Source of the DNA: Brachypodius melanocephalos
Lineage: Eukaryota; Chordata; Aves; Passeriformes; Pycnonotidae
Assembly: GCA_013398615.1 (NCBI GenBank)
Contig: VZSR01000520.1
Location: forward strand, 31,101,605-31,165,604
DNA: 64,000 bases
Reading direction: 5' to 3'
Shown: one piece after another, positions 1 through 12,494 of the stretch
Position numbering within the stretch: the stretch's first letter is position 1
How the letters are laid out: every line of letters starts with the position of its first letter
The notes under the pieces: model-generated
The model's database searches: none
Told to the model about the DNA's origin: nothing
What the model saw: only the letters and a program-made list of their open reading frames with translations
Program-made: the position numbers and the translations under genes

Positions 1-3000
1 GAAGGAACACCATCTGGGTTAAGGGACCAAAGTAAGGTTTTAGCTTTGTTTTAAAAGGGAAATTACTTTATGTTATGACTCATCAGAAGAAGTTAATTTT
101 CCTATTAGCATGTTTTACCTTAAAGCTACAATTTTATTTTAAAATCCATAACAATACATCTGGATTGCATTTTGGAAATGAAGTTGATCTGTAAATATGA
201 CCTGAAGCTTTTAAAGAACAACAAAAAAAAATCCTTTTCCCTCATATTTGAAAGTAATGAACATCAATGAAGTGCTTTGGCGTGCATTATTATTACAGAG
301 TGCCTATAAGCGATTTCAATAACATTAGCTAATTAATCTTCCTGAATTTCTGAGATGTAGTTATTTACTTAACTTCTTTTGCAATTGAATGACAATTAGA
401 AACAGCTTGAATGACTTTCCCAAAGTGTTGCCAAGCATCGTTTGCAGAGGCAGACTTAAAAAAATCTTTTCTCAGGTTCTAATATAATCATAAATTCCTC
501 TTGTCACTCTTATAATGATGAAAGAATATGTCATTTCAAGTGACCTTCTTTTACACATAAAAATAAGTTTGCTGTGTTCTCGTGTCTCTGTATTGTGCAG
601 CTCTTGAAGGTTCTGTGATGATTGTGGTATCTCCTCAACATTTTTAAAAGATGTCTGTCATGAGGGTCCTTGACCTTTGCCGGTAACCCAGGTACTCAAT
701 GCATCACCTCACTGCCTTCCCGACACGCATATAAAGCTGTGTGACTTTATATTTCCTTTTCCAATTACTCACAATCTAATTTAAGCTGTGTTTTGCAAGC
801 ACTTTTTTATTTTCCCAAATGACAAGTGTATTAGCTAAGACTTGTCAGCCTCTCTGCCAGCTCCCCAAGCAAGCCCAGCACGCTGTGACCTCATGCATGC
901 AGCACGCAGCACTGACTAGGGGCTCCTAGGAAATAGATGTGAAGGCTGAGCCCTGTCTTAGCTGCCTTTGTAAGCATGTTTTATGATAAACTTTATCTCA
1001 TTATGGGAGAGAAGGGGGAAATTTTGGTCAAAGTCCAACTCTAGAGCTTATGTTGAGGCTGAACTTTTCTGCTCTCCGAGTCTGCCATATCAAATTAGGG
1101 AGAATAAAACCGGCTGCTTGCCCGATTATTTATAACATCACAGGAAACTTGGAATGACTTATTAAGGATGGAAATAGTTCTCTTTCCTCAGAAATGGATC
1201 TTGCTTTGCCAAGATACACAGTGACTGACTGTGTGTAAGAGTGGTACACAAATACCTTCCACATTGAAGGTTATTAAAATATACCTGGCCTCGTTTATCA
1301 GCACTTACACGACATGCCTTTATCCACACAAAATACTTTAAAAAAGGCTCTAGGGAGCCCTGCTCAATGTCTTTAGGGGCAGAAACAAATCTAACAGTTA
1401 AAAGAATCCAACAAACAAAACCCACAAATCAGTAAGCTTTTTGTATCTTTGTCAGTGTCAATGTGCCTTTAGCATGGACCTTGACAAATATTTTTGTATA
1501 AGTTAATACCTACTGACCACATTGGCTTTTCATTAAAAATAAAGTTGTTAAGTCTGTCCCCCTGAATATTAAAAGAATAGATCTTGGAAATGCAGGATAG
1601 CATTAGAAGCAGGAAAGTTTAGTCTGGGGCTCATTAAAGAAAATTTTGTGTTGGTTTAACTTCTAACTCACTCAGTGACCGTATCGGTGGTTGTCTCACC
1701 TCACTGTTCCAGTATCCTTAACACAGGGCAACAAAACTGACATATAGGTGCTGTGAACCAATCTTTATCAAGAGTTTTGAATCGTAAAATATGAATATCT
1801 TATTTAAGAAGAGGACTTAAAATGGGAAAATAGCACATAACATTTTGAAAGATAGTTGCATAGGATTAGTGGCATAGACTAGAACCTATGTCTTCAAAGC
1901 CCAGTAATTCTGGTTTGGTCCTTATTGATAGATAATTCACAAGGAAAATCTGAGAGAGAAGGTTGGTAAAATCGAAATTTCATGGATGAAATTAAATTAA
2001 TTCAGTCCATCCCCAAATCTTCACAATACTGCAACTGCGTGCATTTTGAAAACAGTGTTCCAAAGAGCGCAGCTTTGGACATCTGCACAACTGTGACAGT
2101 CCAAGTTAGACTACAATAAAAATTGCAAGACGAGTGCAAGCCTGTAGGGTTATAAGGAATTGAGAGAAAGCAGACTGACTTGGATATCAGGAAAATTATA
2201 TTAACTACAGATTTCATTTCTTCATGTTATATGTAACTGTTACTTCCTGAACTCTCTGTACAAATAAAATGACTGTTGGTTTATCACTTCATCCTTTACT
2301 TCATCTGCTGGTAGCTTTGTGAAAGAGAAACCTTTCCCAGAGATGTCAAGCTCATTGTCACCTTTGTGAATGAAATGAACAAAACAGATTATTTGTGCTA
2401 TGACTTTTCTGTTCCTGATGAAGTTGATAGAGGAAGAGAGCTCTGGGAGAGTTTAGAATAGAATAAGACTGATCCTTTATTTCTACATTTCATCTGTTAA
2501 ATAGAGCTCTTTTTAGGACTGCTGATATCCTTTAATTTCTGACCAGGAGCTCTTTGAAAAAACTGTGGAAAAGCAGTTTCTACATTTTTCAAATTATTTG
2601 GTGACCATTTGAAAATACTAAGATCTAACTTCCTTTTTTTAGGTATACAGAAGAAGAGAAAGGCACTGTGGACACCCTGATCCATAGGGCAAAGTTTAAT
2701 GAACTCTATCTTGAACTTTTGAAAATGTGGTTAATGGTTCAAATCTTAAGTACTGGACGACTACTCACTGACTCAAAATTAGATGCAAGCCTGAGGAATG
2801 AAACTTATAGTGCAACATGGAACATCTAAACTTTCCAGTACAATCTTCAAACATAATTCCTATCAGCCAATACGTTTGATGGTGGATTTAAAATCTACAT
2901 GCTTGAAAATGTCAGGGAGGGAAGCATCTAAAATTTTTTTTCTTCTGAATTTAGGCACTTAACCATAGACCAAATTAGGCTCTGTGGAACCAGGATTTGC

Positions 3001-3139
3001 CAACGCTTTGCTTGCGTTTCTATATGTAAGTCATATGAAGTGTCAGCAGACAGCTCTCTCCTGCATCTCTTTCAGAAGATAGCCTGTGAGAAGAGGGAGG
3101 AGGAGGAGGAGGTGATGTTACTAAAGAGGTTTTGCATAG
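1..3139. other. AT-rich non-coding stretch, no gene seen
   Basis: I see no convincing gene here. The open frames are short (at most 87 codons), overlap in opposing frames and resemble no known protein. About 280-420 is rich in TAAT/ATTA cores and reads like unique DNA rather than a simple repeat. About 840-960 is locally more GC-rich and contains a TGCATGCA palindrome. Either could be a conserved non-coding element, but that needs cross-species alignment and is not claimed. No microsatellite of note. Confidence 0.6.
3095..3112 (+). repeat. Short (AGG)n purine microsatellite
   Basis: This run of AGG/GGA triplets sits at the left edge of the GC-rich patch. In the opposing frame it gives a run of prolines, which makes the minus-strand open frame at 3,020-3,427 look more protein-like than it is. 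Too short to be a useful locus by itself. Confidence 0.75.
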
Positions 3140-3400
3140 CAGTCTTGCTGTGCGAGTACTTTCCGCCTTCTCCTGACCTATTTTGGATGGCGGTGGCTGT
3201 GGGAGCTCTGCAATGTGCTCCACTGCTGCTGTCACCGCGTGTGAAGGGAGCTGGAGGCACACCTCCGGAGCAGGGCTGCTTGGCAAACTGAGCAGGGCAC
3301 AACCGAGCTGCTCTGCATCCCACAGGGGCTGGGTGTGCAGCGTGTGCGCTTCCTTCAGCTGGGAAGGTGGCACAGTTTGATGTGTGCAGAGACACACCAA
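3140..3400. other. CpG-enriched GC patch, function unknown
   Basis: By eye this is the most CpG-dense interval in the window. About nine CpG dinucleotides lie in roughly 260 bases (CCGCC, GGCGG, CCGCG, CCGG and GTGCGC contexts), while the surrounding DNA is CpG-depleted. Because GC-rich DNA has few stop codons, open frames run through it on both strands: 3,020-3,427 (-), 3,072-3,395 (-) and 3,040-3,291 (+). None resembles a protein I know, and no splice-site pair clearly favours one frame. It is too small for a standard CpG island. It could be an unmethylated regulatory element, an exon of an unrecognised transcript, or a transposon fragment that has not yet lost its CpGs. Confidence 0.4.
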
Positions 3401-6400
3401 GACAGAAAACTTAGATGCTTTAGACATGTGAGTGAGTACATAGCGATTTCTTAGATCACCCTTTTGGATAGGTTCAAATTACAGTTTGAGTGTGTGGTAG
3501 GTGCTAAAGTGCTGGTTTGGATTTTACCTTAGATTGTTTGGACATTGCCTCTGCATAAGAGTTTTGGTAATTTTACTAAGCATCGTGTAACGATGTGGTG
3601 TAGCAGAGAAGCAACAAAAAGTCTGATTTGAGAAAATTATTTTTACTCCCTCTTCTGGAACATGATAAAAGCTTTAAATCAGCTTAGATTTTACCCCAAA
3701 TAGCAAAATATACAGAAAATTTAAGGAAAAAACCGCCATAATATTTTAGTCATTGAACTACAAAAGTTCTGCCTATTCAATTTTGAGAGGTTTCTGTGAA
3801 ACGTACTTGTTAGTTTCTTGTTTGCTTCTTTGTTTTGTTTGTGGCTTGGGGTTTTTTTGTTTGTTTTTCTTTCAGATGTTGTACATAATTCTCTAAATGT
3901 TTGTCACTGTCTAAATGGGTAAATGGCATAATTCTATTTTTCTGAGCTGTCTCACAAAATATATTGACAAGAAGGAAGCCCATAAGAGAGAAAAGAGTGT
4001 ATGGAAAAAGACATTTCTGTCTTTCCCCATGGCTTAAGAATGGTCTTACAGAGGCTCTTATCAGTATCTTTATAACTTTTAAAAAGGCTGTGAGTACAAA
4101 GGGTAAATTCTTAAAGGCTAACTAGATGGATACTGAGGTAGCAAAAAAGATGCAGATGTACTTGTAAACCTTCTTACTAGCAAAGGAAACAACTTATTCT
4201 CTCCACTGCCTCAGTCTAATTGTTTCTCAAAACACTGAACCTCCCCATTCAACACAAAATCTCAGCCATTCTTTCTTTTTCTCTTTTCTTGTTTTATTTT
4301 TTCTTTACATACTTTTTAAGACTAAGCTGAAGACATGCAATTTCATTAAGTACAATTAGAGTGACTTGTGTGGTTTGTCATGCAGAACTCTCAGGGATGC
4401 AGCTCTCAAAGACCTCAGTCCTCTGAGGTCCCTCACTTCACAGGCATGGAGTCCAGCAGACAGAATACAGCAGATGTTGAGACAAATAAGGGCAAGAATA
4501 TGTGATTGCAAGCAATTGAGTTATCCTGTTAAATGAGTTCCCACTGGCAGTAATTGTGATTTTCTGCCTCCATCGTAAAGGTGTTCAATACTAACTATGC
4601 AGATACATGAAGAAAATAAAAGGCTGATGACTATCAGATCTGTCGTCCTTGCTCCTTGTTTTAGACACATCATAAGCACAAGAATCAACCCTGACCCTAT
4701 TTCTGGTGAAGTTCTTTTTCATGCTTCTACTGATTTCTGGTCAATTTTGTAGCTTGTGGACAATAATCTATTAATCTACAGAGATGGTGGTGTAGATGGA
4801 CTCCTTTTGATGAAACAAGAACTTGTTTAAACTACCTCAATCTTGAAGTGAAGCCAGACCCAAATTTTCCTGGAGTTTTTAAGACAGTTTTTAACTGTTA
4901 AAAAGCTATATATAGAGAGAAATTTATATGCATGTGAATAAATACATATTCATACTCACTTTTATTTTTGCGTTTTTGAGTTCCAACTGGCCTTTTTCTT
5001 GGTATATCTTATCCAAACAGAAGAAGGAAGTTTCAAAAAGTTTTCAGAAAAGCAAACTGTCACTGCATTTCCTGAGCATCCCCACTGTGATGATCTGGGT
5101 CTCAGGAATACTGCTTGGGTCACAGGGGGATATTCCATGCAGGGCACTGCACTTCCTGCACAGATTCTCAGTAATCTTTATATTGAGTCTTGTTTAGAGA
5201 TATTTTTAGATATCCATAAGATTAGAAGATGGGAGTGAGCCATATTTTTTTTCTCTTGTACTACATATATATATTTCTGTACCTTAAAGCTAGGAAACTG
5301 TAGCTAAGCTGTGGAAAACTGAAGAAAGCAGTCTAAATTTTGGTGTCAAGGAATAGAGGGACTCTTCTCAGATGATTTTTGCTTTGGTCTTGTTCCCATA
5401 TTTCTTACAAAAATTAGTATGTATATGATTTTTGTCCACAAAATATCCATTGCCAAGAAAAATAGAGCTTTAAATATTATATTTAATCACTCTCACCCTA
5501 TTTCTTTTCAGATTTTTCCACCTTCAGTTGCAGTCATCACTCTTAGGTTACGTCTAGAGAGAGAAAAAGATAAACAAGAGGAGCTGGAGATCTGTTGATG
5601 TTGTATGATGACACATTCACACTTATATAAGTGTCACAGAGCTTCTTTCTTACTGTGACATTTTTCTTAATAAAGGCAGTGGTTTTGTTGGAAACTGTGT
5701 TCATGCTTAAATCAGGGCTAAATTTGTTTCTAATTATCTGGCACAATTGCCATAGCAGAGCATGCTGTGTATACCAGCACTGCATAGATAGGGAGTTTGT
5801 GAGAAGAAACATGCTCTGGATTTAGAATGTGAAAACCAGCTGAGGAGTTCACCACAAGGCAGAGGTGTGAAAACTTTACTTAGAAGTTGTTTTTTTCCCA
5901 CTGTGTCCTCCCTGCAGCTGATGGAGTAATAGAATTGTAATGGTTTGCTTACAGGCAGTCAATTAGGCACCTACAGTCACTCCACAGGGTGTAGATTTTA
6001 CATGAGTGGTTTATTCATAAATAAAAAGGAATTACTGCACATTTTGCTCTAATGTTCTCCATTTCTACACATCAATAGATTATTTATTCCAAATCTTGTC
6101 ACACTCTTATGCAAGATTTTTGTTTCCTTTTCTGCTCTCTTTACTATCAGGATAGATTGGGTTTGACTGATTTGTGATATTCCACTCTTAACACATAGCA
6201 TATTGTTTTTATGCATTTGTTGTAGTAGAATTCACAGGTTAAAGGGTCAGTTTAAATTGAGCAACTTATAGGAAGACTGTGAATCTGAAAGAACTAGTAA
6301 TGTTGAGTTTGTATCATGAATCCTGAAGCTGATATTGCACTGTGTGGTTTTCAAGGGACAGTACTGCTGGAGATGTAAAAAGAGATCAGTCTAAGCTTCT

Positions 6401-6837
6401 GACAATTCTTGAAAACTGAAAGTCAAATATTAGTTACAGATTTTCCATATGAACAAAGAGTGAAATGTAAAGTGCATATGTAAAAATTATTGAAAACCAG
6501 GAACGATGGTTACTATCCTTACTTTCCCCAAGCATTTGAACACAATTCATAGAGTTATAAGGACACTTATACATGGTTTATTCTGGAAAAAATTTAAACC
6601 CTTTTCTGCTCTATGTAAATTTAGACACATACATGTATGTATATACAAAGAGACAGTAACATAAAGATAAAGAATAGATAATATTTATATTTTTTGATCA
6701 TTAAAATATAAAAGAACATAGGTATAGGTTTATAATATAAATCAGGATTGTCCCATACATCATGTCTTAACTCCTCTTAGTTTCTCCTGCCCCCCACACC
6801 CAATTTATACATTCCAGTCATTGTAATCTCTTATCAA
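3401..6837. other. AT-rich non-coding stretch, no gene seen
   Basis: Nothing here resembles a gene or an identifiable transposon. A T/G-only low-complexity tract lies at about 3,823-3,872, the reverse-strand version of the A/C tracts found elsewhere. A perfect 14-base palindrome, ACATACATGTATGT, lies at 6,627-6,640. Open frames near 5,000 and 5,600 overlap on opposite strands and are treated as chance. Confidence 0.55.
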
Positions 6838-6962
6838 CACTTTTCCCTCTTATCCCCACCCCCACGTCCTTCCTCTCCTTTCTCTTGTCCTTCTCCCACT
6901 GTGGTCTTTAGAGTGGAATGTGGGTGGGATTGAGTTTAGGCAGCCGGCAGGCAGCCGGCAGG
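6838..6962 (+). repeat. Polypyrimidine tract followed by an 11-bp GC tandem duplication
   Basis: A C/T-rich stretch at about 6,838-6,898 (blocks of CCCC and CTTCTCC) is followed by two exact copies of the 11-mer GGCAGCCGGCA at 6,939-6,949 and 6,950-6,960. Each copy holds one CpG and a GCCGGC palindrome, which is unusual in this CpG-poor window. No coding frame or known element explains it. It may be a small recent tandem duplication. Confidence 0.7.
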
Positions 6963-9900
6963 AAAAGGCTGTATATACAAATGTGTCCCAGGTGTCCTAA
7001 CATGTCCTTGCCACACAAATGGTCACACTTGCTGTTGACAGGATGACAAACTTCAGCCCAGAATCAGTGCCTGTAATAAGACAATGATGTCACTGCGCTC
7101 TACAGACTATTGTGGAAGAGGGAGTGCAGCTATGATATGAATACAAACAGCTGTAAGTGTTTTATTTCATAGGAAGACCATTTCATGTAAGAGATATTTT
7201 CTCTGTCTTTTCTGTCTCTTTTTCAATATTTATTATATCTTCTTTTTACTATTGATTAATTTACAAATAATGTCATTTGTATCTATAACGCAAAGTAAAT
7301 AAACATGTATAAATACAATACATCTGTTAATAGTGACTGAGGTGTCTTTTTAAAGAGTAATAACTATCTCCAGCTTATAAAAGATTTAGTGTCTGGCCCA
7401 AAAACTTTGGATGTTGACATATGGGTGTTGGCACATCTATTGTTATTACACCTATGTCTGCCAGGTTCCATAAAACATTGCCAATCTCTACACACTCGCC
7501 CTGCATTTAACTCTCTCTCCAAGGAGAGGCGGGATTTTATAGTCTATTATACAGCAAGGAACACATATGAGAACTTTGATAGACAGATATATAAAAATAT
7601 ATATGTTTATACACATACAGACACACAAAATATATTTATTTTGGTTATCTCTTCATTAAAAAAATGACTTCACAAGGGAGTAATATAGAAAATATGTTTC
7701 CTAGACTAGTTCTCACTTTGGGGTTCATTATTTAACATGTTAGTTTCAGAATGGAGTGTATCTGCATAAGTATAGCTGTTATTTAACTTAAATATTGCCC
7801 CATACAGTGATTTTTTTTAAGATACCCACTCATTAACTGATTTCCTATGAATGATGCAACAAAGGAGTTAAGAAAAAAGATGCAAAGGGGAGAAAGATAC
7901 ACACTCCAGTCTAGAAAAAATATATTGGATATAGGAGTTAACATGTGCTACACATTATCAATATTCTCCAGGCTGCTTTTGTCTAAGTTCAAAGCAGGAG
8001 CTGCATTTCATAGCTACTTTATAGGATACAGAGCACAAACCTCTAATGCACTTCTATGAAGTGGTGGCTTGGACAGAATCCCCACACCATGGCTGTCTGG
8101 AATAGTAGGATTGCATTTCCACAGATTTATCTGTCAAAAATATTCTCATGTTCTTACAAATATACTTTAAGTCTTTGATTTCTAGGACAGATCAGCATAC
8201 TTTTGACCCCTGAAGAGTGCTGCCAGTTGCAGGGATCTCCGTTTCAGGGCTGCTTAAAGATGGAATTTCTGCAGCACTTTAAGCCTTTTCCAGGGAAAAT
8301 CATGCTGTGTGTACTGGTATTTTAGGAGTGGCATTTAAATAAATGCAGACACAGCTAGATCCTAGCAGAGTAAATAGGACTAGCAGAAAGAGGGAAGTGT
8401 ATGGAAAAATGCTTCACTAGTCTATAGCCCAGCAGCATTTAGGGAGAATGAGAACAGCTCTAAATGCAGTTGCTCACAGCTCAGTGCCTCAGCTGCCAGA
8501 GCTGAGTTCAGAGATACTGTATGAGAAATTACATCTTGAAGGTCAGAGGTGAAAATGATGATTGCTGTATGCTGGAAGTATCTTTGTCCCAAAAGTAAAA
8601 AATATGGAAAAAACCTCCAACAGTCACTTTTTTTTCCTTCCCACTCGTGTATACTCTTTAAATTCCTAACATATATAGCTTTAACATATAGTAATTTTAT
8701 TTTACAATATATTTAAGAATCTGTGCTTGAAGATTACTCTGCATCTCAACAGCCTTCTGAGCAACTCAGTCCAGTTTGCACCATCGACAAGAATAGACAC
8801 AGTTTCATTAGAGGGCTAAAGTTTTTCTGATGTGTTTGAAAGTGTCTGCCAGAACTATCTCAGTGTATGAAACGTAATCAACACTCTTAACTGTTCTGAG
8901 AAATGTTAACATTTTCTACAGAATATATTTTATTTAGTTCAAAGAGAATGTTTGGAACCAAATATTCAAAACTCCCAAGCTTTCAGCTAAAACCAGCCAT
9001 GCCAGATCTAATTTCTTGATTTGGACAAGAGAACAAGGTTTACCAAAGTGTTTAAAGTTTTCAACTGAAAATGGAAGATATATTTGGAAAGCACCACCAA
9101 GACCACCTCTATCTTCCAGAGACATTCTACACTGCCATCCTCTGAAGAAATGATAAGGCAATATACTCCTGACAATTCTGGTCCAAGGTTTTTACACACT
9201 CATAGGATTTTCTGTTCATGCATAAGAGTGGCACAGCTGTGAATTTTAAGTTGGAACACCCAATTATGCTGACTTTCCATAAACTATTTTCCAGTCTATT
9301 GTGTTCTGATAGAGAGAATCAAACCAGATATCCTTTCTGGACAAAAGCCCAACCAGAACCCGATTGCCTGACATAATTCACAGGTTTCCAGTGTACACTG
9401 AGTCTCCTACACTCCAGTTTCACTAACAACTTGGCATGCATTAAGTGGTGGCATCATTTGAAAGGACAGAGACTCATAGGAAAATTTTTGTGCTAGATTC
9501 TGTTTCCTGAAACTGCTTTGCTTGAGGGATCAGTGCACAGGCTTCCTGGAGTTTCCTTTAATTGTTTGTGGAAATCTGTGTTGCAGCTACTGAACAAAAC
9601 CACTGTGAAATAGCTAACTTTAGTGGTCTTTGATTTATTTTGACATTTTATTTTTTAATTTATATGTGTAATGAGCCAATTGTATTTAACTCTGCTGTGA
9701 CTAGTCTGTGTGTAGTGATGTCCTAGACCAAATGTGGCTGTCACCAAAGACAACTTCCAATCAAGGTTCTTTGGCAGATCAACAGTTCTAATTCTGATAC
9801 TATGACTGTAGGCATTATATCTCCACTGCAGTCATGGGTGAGTTCGGTTTTGTACATAATTTGGAAGTAAATTTATTGAGCTGTCAGTGCTGTAATCTAA

Positions 9901-12419
9901 ATGTACAGTATTAATGTCATCTCTATAAGGTGAGACTGATGTGTGAAAGAGCTATAATTTTTGGAAAAGCCTAATTTGCATAGTCAATTGACCATCAAAA
10001 CGTCTAGAAGACAGCACTAGAGGAGATGTTACTACTGCATCCTTCTTCAATGTGTTTAGAAAACATCTAGCAACAATCATACTAAGCAGTACAGTGAAAT
10101 CTTTCCTCTCGTTTGCTTAATCCCACTCTTGGTGCAATGATCCTTTGGGTCTCGTGCATAGGCACCAAAATCCCTGCTAAATAGCAGTGTAGAAGTGAAA
10201 TAAAAGAGGAGTATTTGGGTTTAACCAGATGTAGGGAGGGATACAATACAAAGATTTATGTAACTAATACCCACACATCTCCTGAGCTGGCCATTTCACT
10301 ATTCTTCTGCCAAGGCTTTAAGCTGCTGACATACAGCTGGCTACTTTATTTATTTATTTAAGTGTCTAAATGTTTGAGATTATGTTTCAAACTGCAGCTT
10401 TGCAATCTTTTTACAACATTTTTCAGCTGGATTCTATCATTGCAATGTTGGTGCAATAAGCATGTCATCCACCTTTAATATTGCTTAAAAAGACAAGATA
10501 AAAAAAAAAAAAGGCACAGAAAGAGGTAAAGTTTTCACTTCTTTGAAGAGCAGATGATTTCTGACTCATAACATTATATCCCATTAATAGTACTTCAGTT
10601 GTTTGGAGAGGGTTTGGCCAGCCTTCTAAACAATGATAACCTACCTTTACCAGTGTCGAGTAGGCTAGGTGTGAATTGAAGTACCCGCTACAGACTACTG
10701 CCCTAATCTTTTTTTTTTTTTTTTTTTCTCTTGATGAGCCACTATTAAAGCATTTAAGAATGGTTCTTGTCACCATAACTTGCTCACTGGCTCACTCTCA
10801 AGGAGCTGTCATTGTCCCATTGTTTCTGGCCAACTTTACTCTTGAAAGAGAAAAATGGACAGAAATACCTGATTGAAGTTTAAATTCAGTCTGAAAGAGA
10901 TGACATACATATTATTTTTGTTTTAAGAATTGCCTACTTAAATAAAATAATACATCTCATACTTTTAAGCTCTTGTGAATGTGAAAAAAATTATGTTCAA
11001 ATCAAAATATGATTAGTATGTTCCTGTGTCTATTACATATATAGAAAAAAGTTACCATTTACTTTAATGCCACAGAATTAAGTTTTATTTCTCATTGACC
11101 ATCGCTGATTTAAAGATAAATTCTGTCAATTTGACTAACAAGAAAGGCACTTGTATGAAAAGTCAATCGAGTTTATATAAGCTTCTAAGACAGAGCAGGT
11201 AGGTAGCTATAAACTCAATATTGCTGTTCATTACAGGATCCAAAGAGATTCTCTATGGTTTTATAATGGGTCAATGCCTACATGGATAACTATTCCTATC
11301 CAGCATAACAGTGAGTGCTGCAAAATTCCCTAAAGTGATGCCACCCTGATCACATGGATATGATTAGAGACACATTTCTGCTTGTAATTTAAAACTGTCT
11401 CTAAGCAAGTGTTTTTTCAACTATCTTTCATCAAGAATATACTTGTTCTGATTCTTTTAAATAAATATATAGAGAGAAGTGTAAAAGTTATTAAATCTGC
11501 ATGTTTGGGTTAGTTCTCTAGCATATTATGTGATATATAAAACCCACCTGTGCCTGATTAAAGAGTGGGAGAGATGGTGAATATTATCCCGGGAAAAACA
11601 ATACATAGAAGACTAAAGATAGCAAATATATTTATACTTATTCAGATAAGAAATGGACAGAGAAATCCAGATTGTAGATAAAAATGAAAACATTTAAACA
11701 AAAAAGAATCTATTCAAAAGCAGTTACATAAATTGCTTGCAAACTCTTATGCTCATAATTTAATATTAAAATGTTTAAGTAGGAAATATATTTGTTGTAT
11801 GCTATTAGCTAATTCAGAAGCAGTAAAACAAGATGAATTTAAAATATTTAGTAAAAGTGGCTTACTAATCTGTCATGATTTTCCTAATGCTTTTGCAAGC
11901 ATATTTCCAGTTCTACTTTGTGATAGGGGGAAATCTTGGTCTGACAGGCTCAAATATAAAATGATCAGGACTTTCCTTCATTATTATTGATGGTATTGAG
12001 TACTTTTAATTTTACCTATTAATGGGGACTTACTATGTGTTTTTATTTCTAGCTTCACGGTGTCATTACAGTGTTATGGCTTAAAGGGAAGAAAGTTAAC
12101 ATTTGCAGAAAAAAAGATTTGTTTGGTTGTGGCGTTTTTTGGTGGATAAAATAATAAAGGTTGAATACTGTGGGCAAGCTTTGATGATCAGGATCTTGGT
12201 GAAAGCATATTTAATCAGAAATAGTTCATTTTCTCTCCATGTAAGTCTTTATTCTATTGGTTTTAACTTCCACAGGTAGCCAAATTACTAAGAATGTAGA
12301 GGACCAGCATTTCCAAACAGTTTTGCAGATAGGTAAGAGCCCTGAAATGGTCATCTTCAGTGCATCAGTTCAGTGACAGTGTTTTGAAACTTCATCTTTG
12401 ATATTTCATGGCAAGTTTG
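6963..12419. other. AT-rich non-coding stretch, simple tracts only
   Basis: No gene was recognised. Simple features are an imperfect A/T and CA-rich stretch at about 7,570-7,640, (TTTA)4 at 10,345-10,360, A13 at 10,500-10,512 and T19 at 10,709-10,727. The A13 and T19 runs lie about 200 bases apart in inverted orientation, with a short poly-lysine or poly-phenylalanine open frame through each. Those frames are artefacts of the homopolymers. Confidence 0.55.
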
Positions 12420-12423
12420 TGTG

Positions 12424-12467
<44 letters not shown>

Positions 12468-12494
12468 TGTGTGGGTGTGGGGGTGTGTGTGTGT
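12420..12494 (+). repeat. Compound microsatellite (AT)17 then GT-rich
   Basis: An uninterrupted (AT)17 array occupies 12,431-12,464. It is preceded by GTGTATATAC and followed by a GT-rich run with GGG and GGGGG interruptions up to 12,494. The AT-to-GT transition is the classic structure of a compound dinucleotide microsatellite. It is likely to vary in length between individuals and to be error-prone in assembly. Confidence 0.95.

Noticed and set aside
3020..3427. 135-codon - strand open frame over the CpG patch as a protein
   Set aside because: Its length follows from the high GC content, and its proline run comes from an AGG microsatellite on the other strand. Three overlapping frames compete and none is recognisable.
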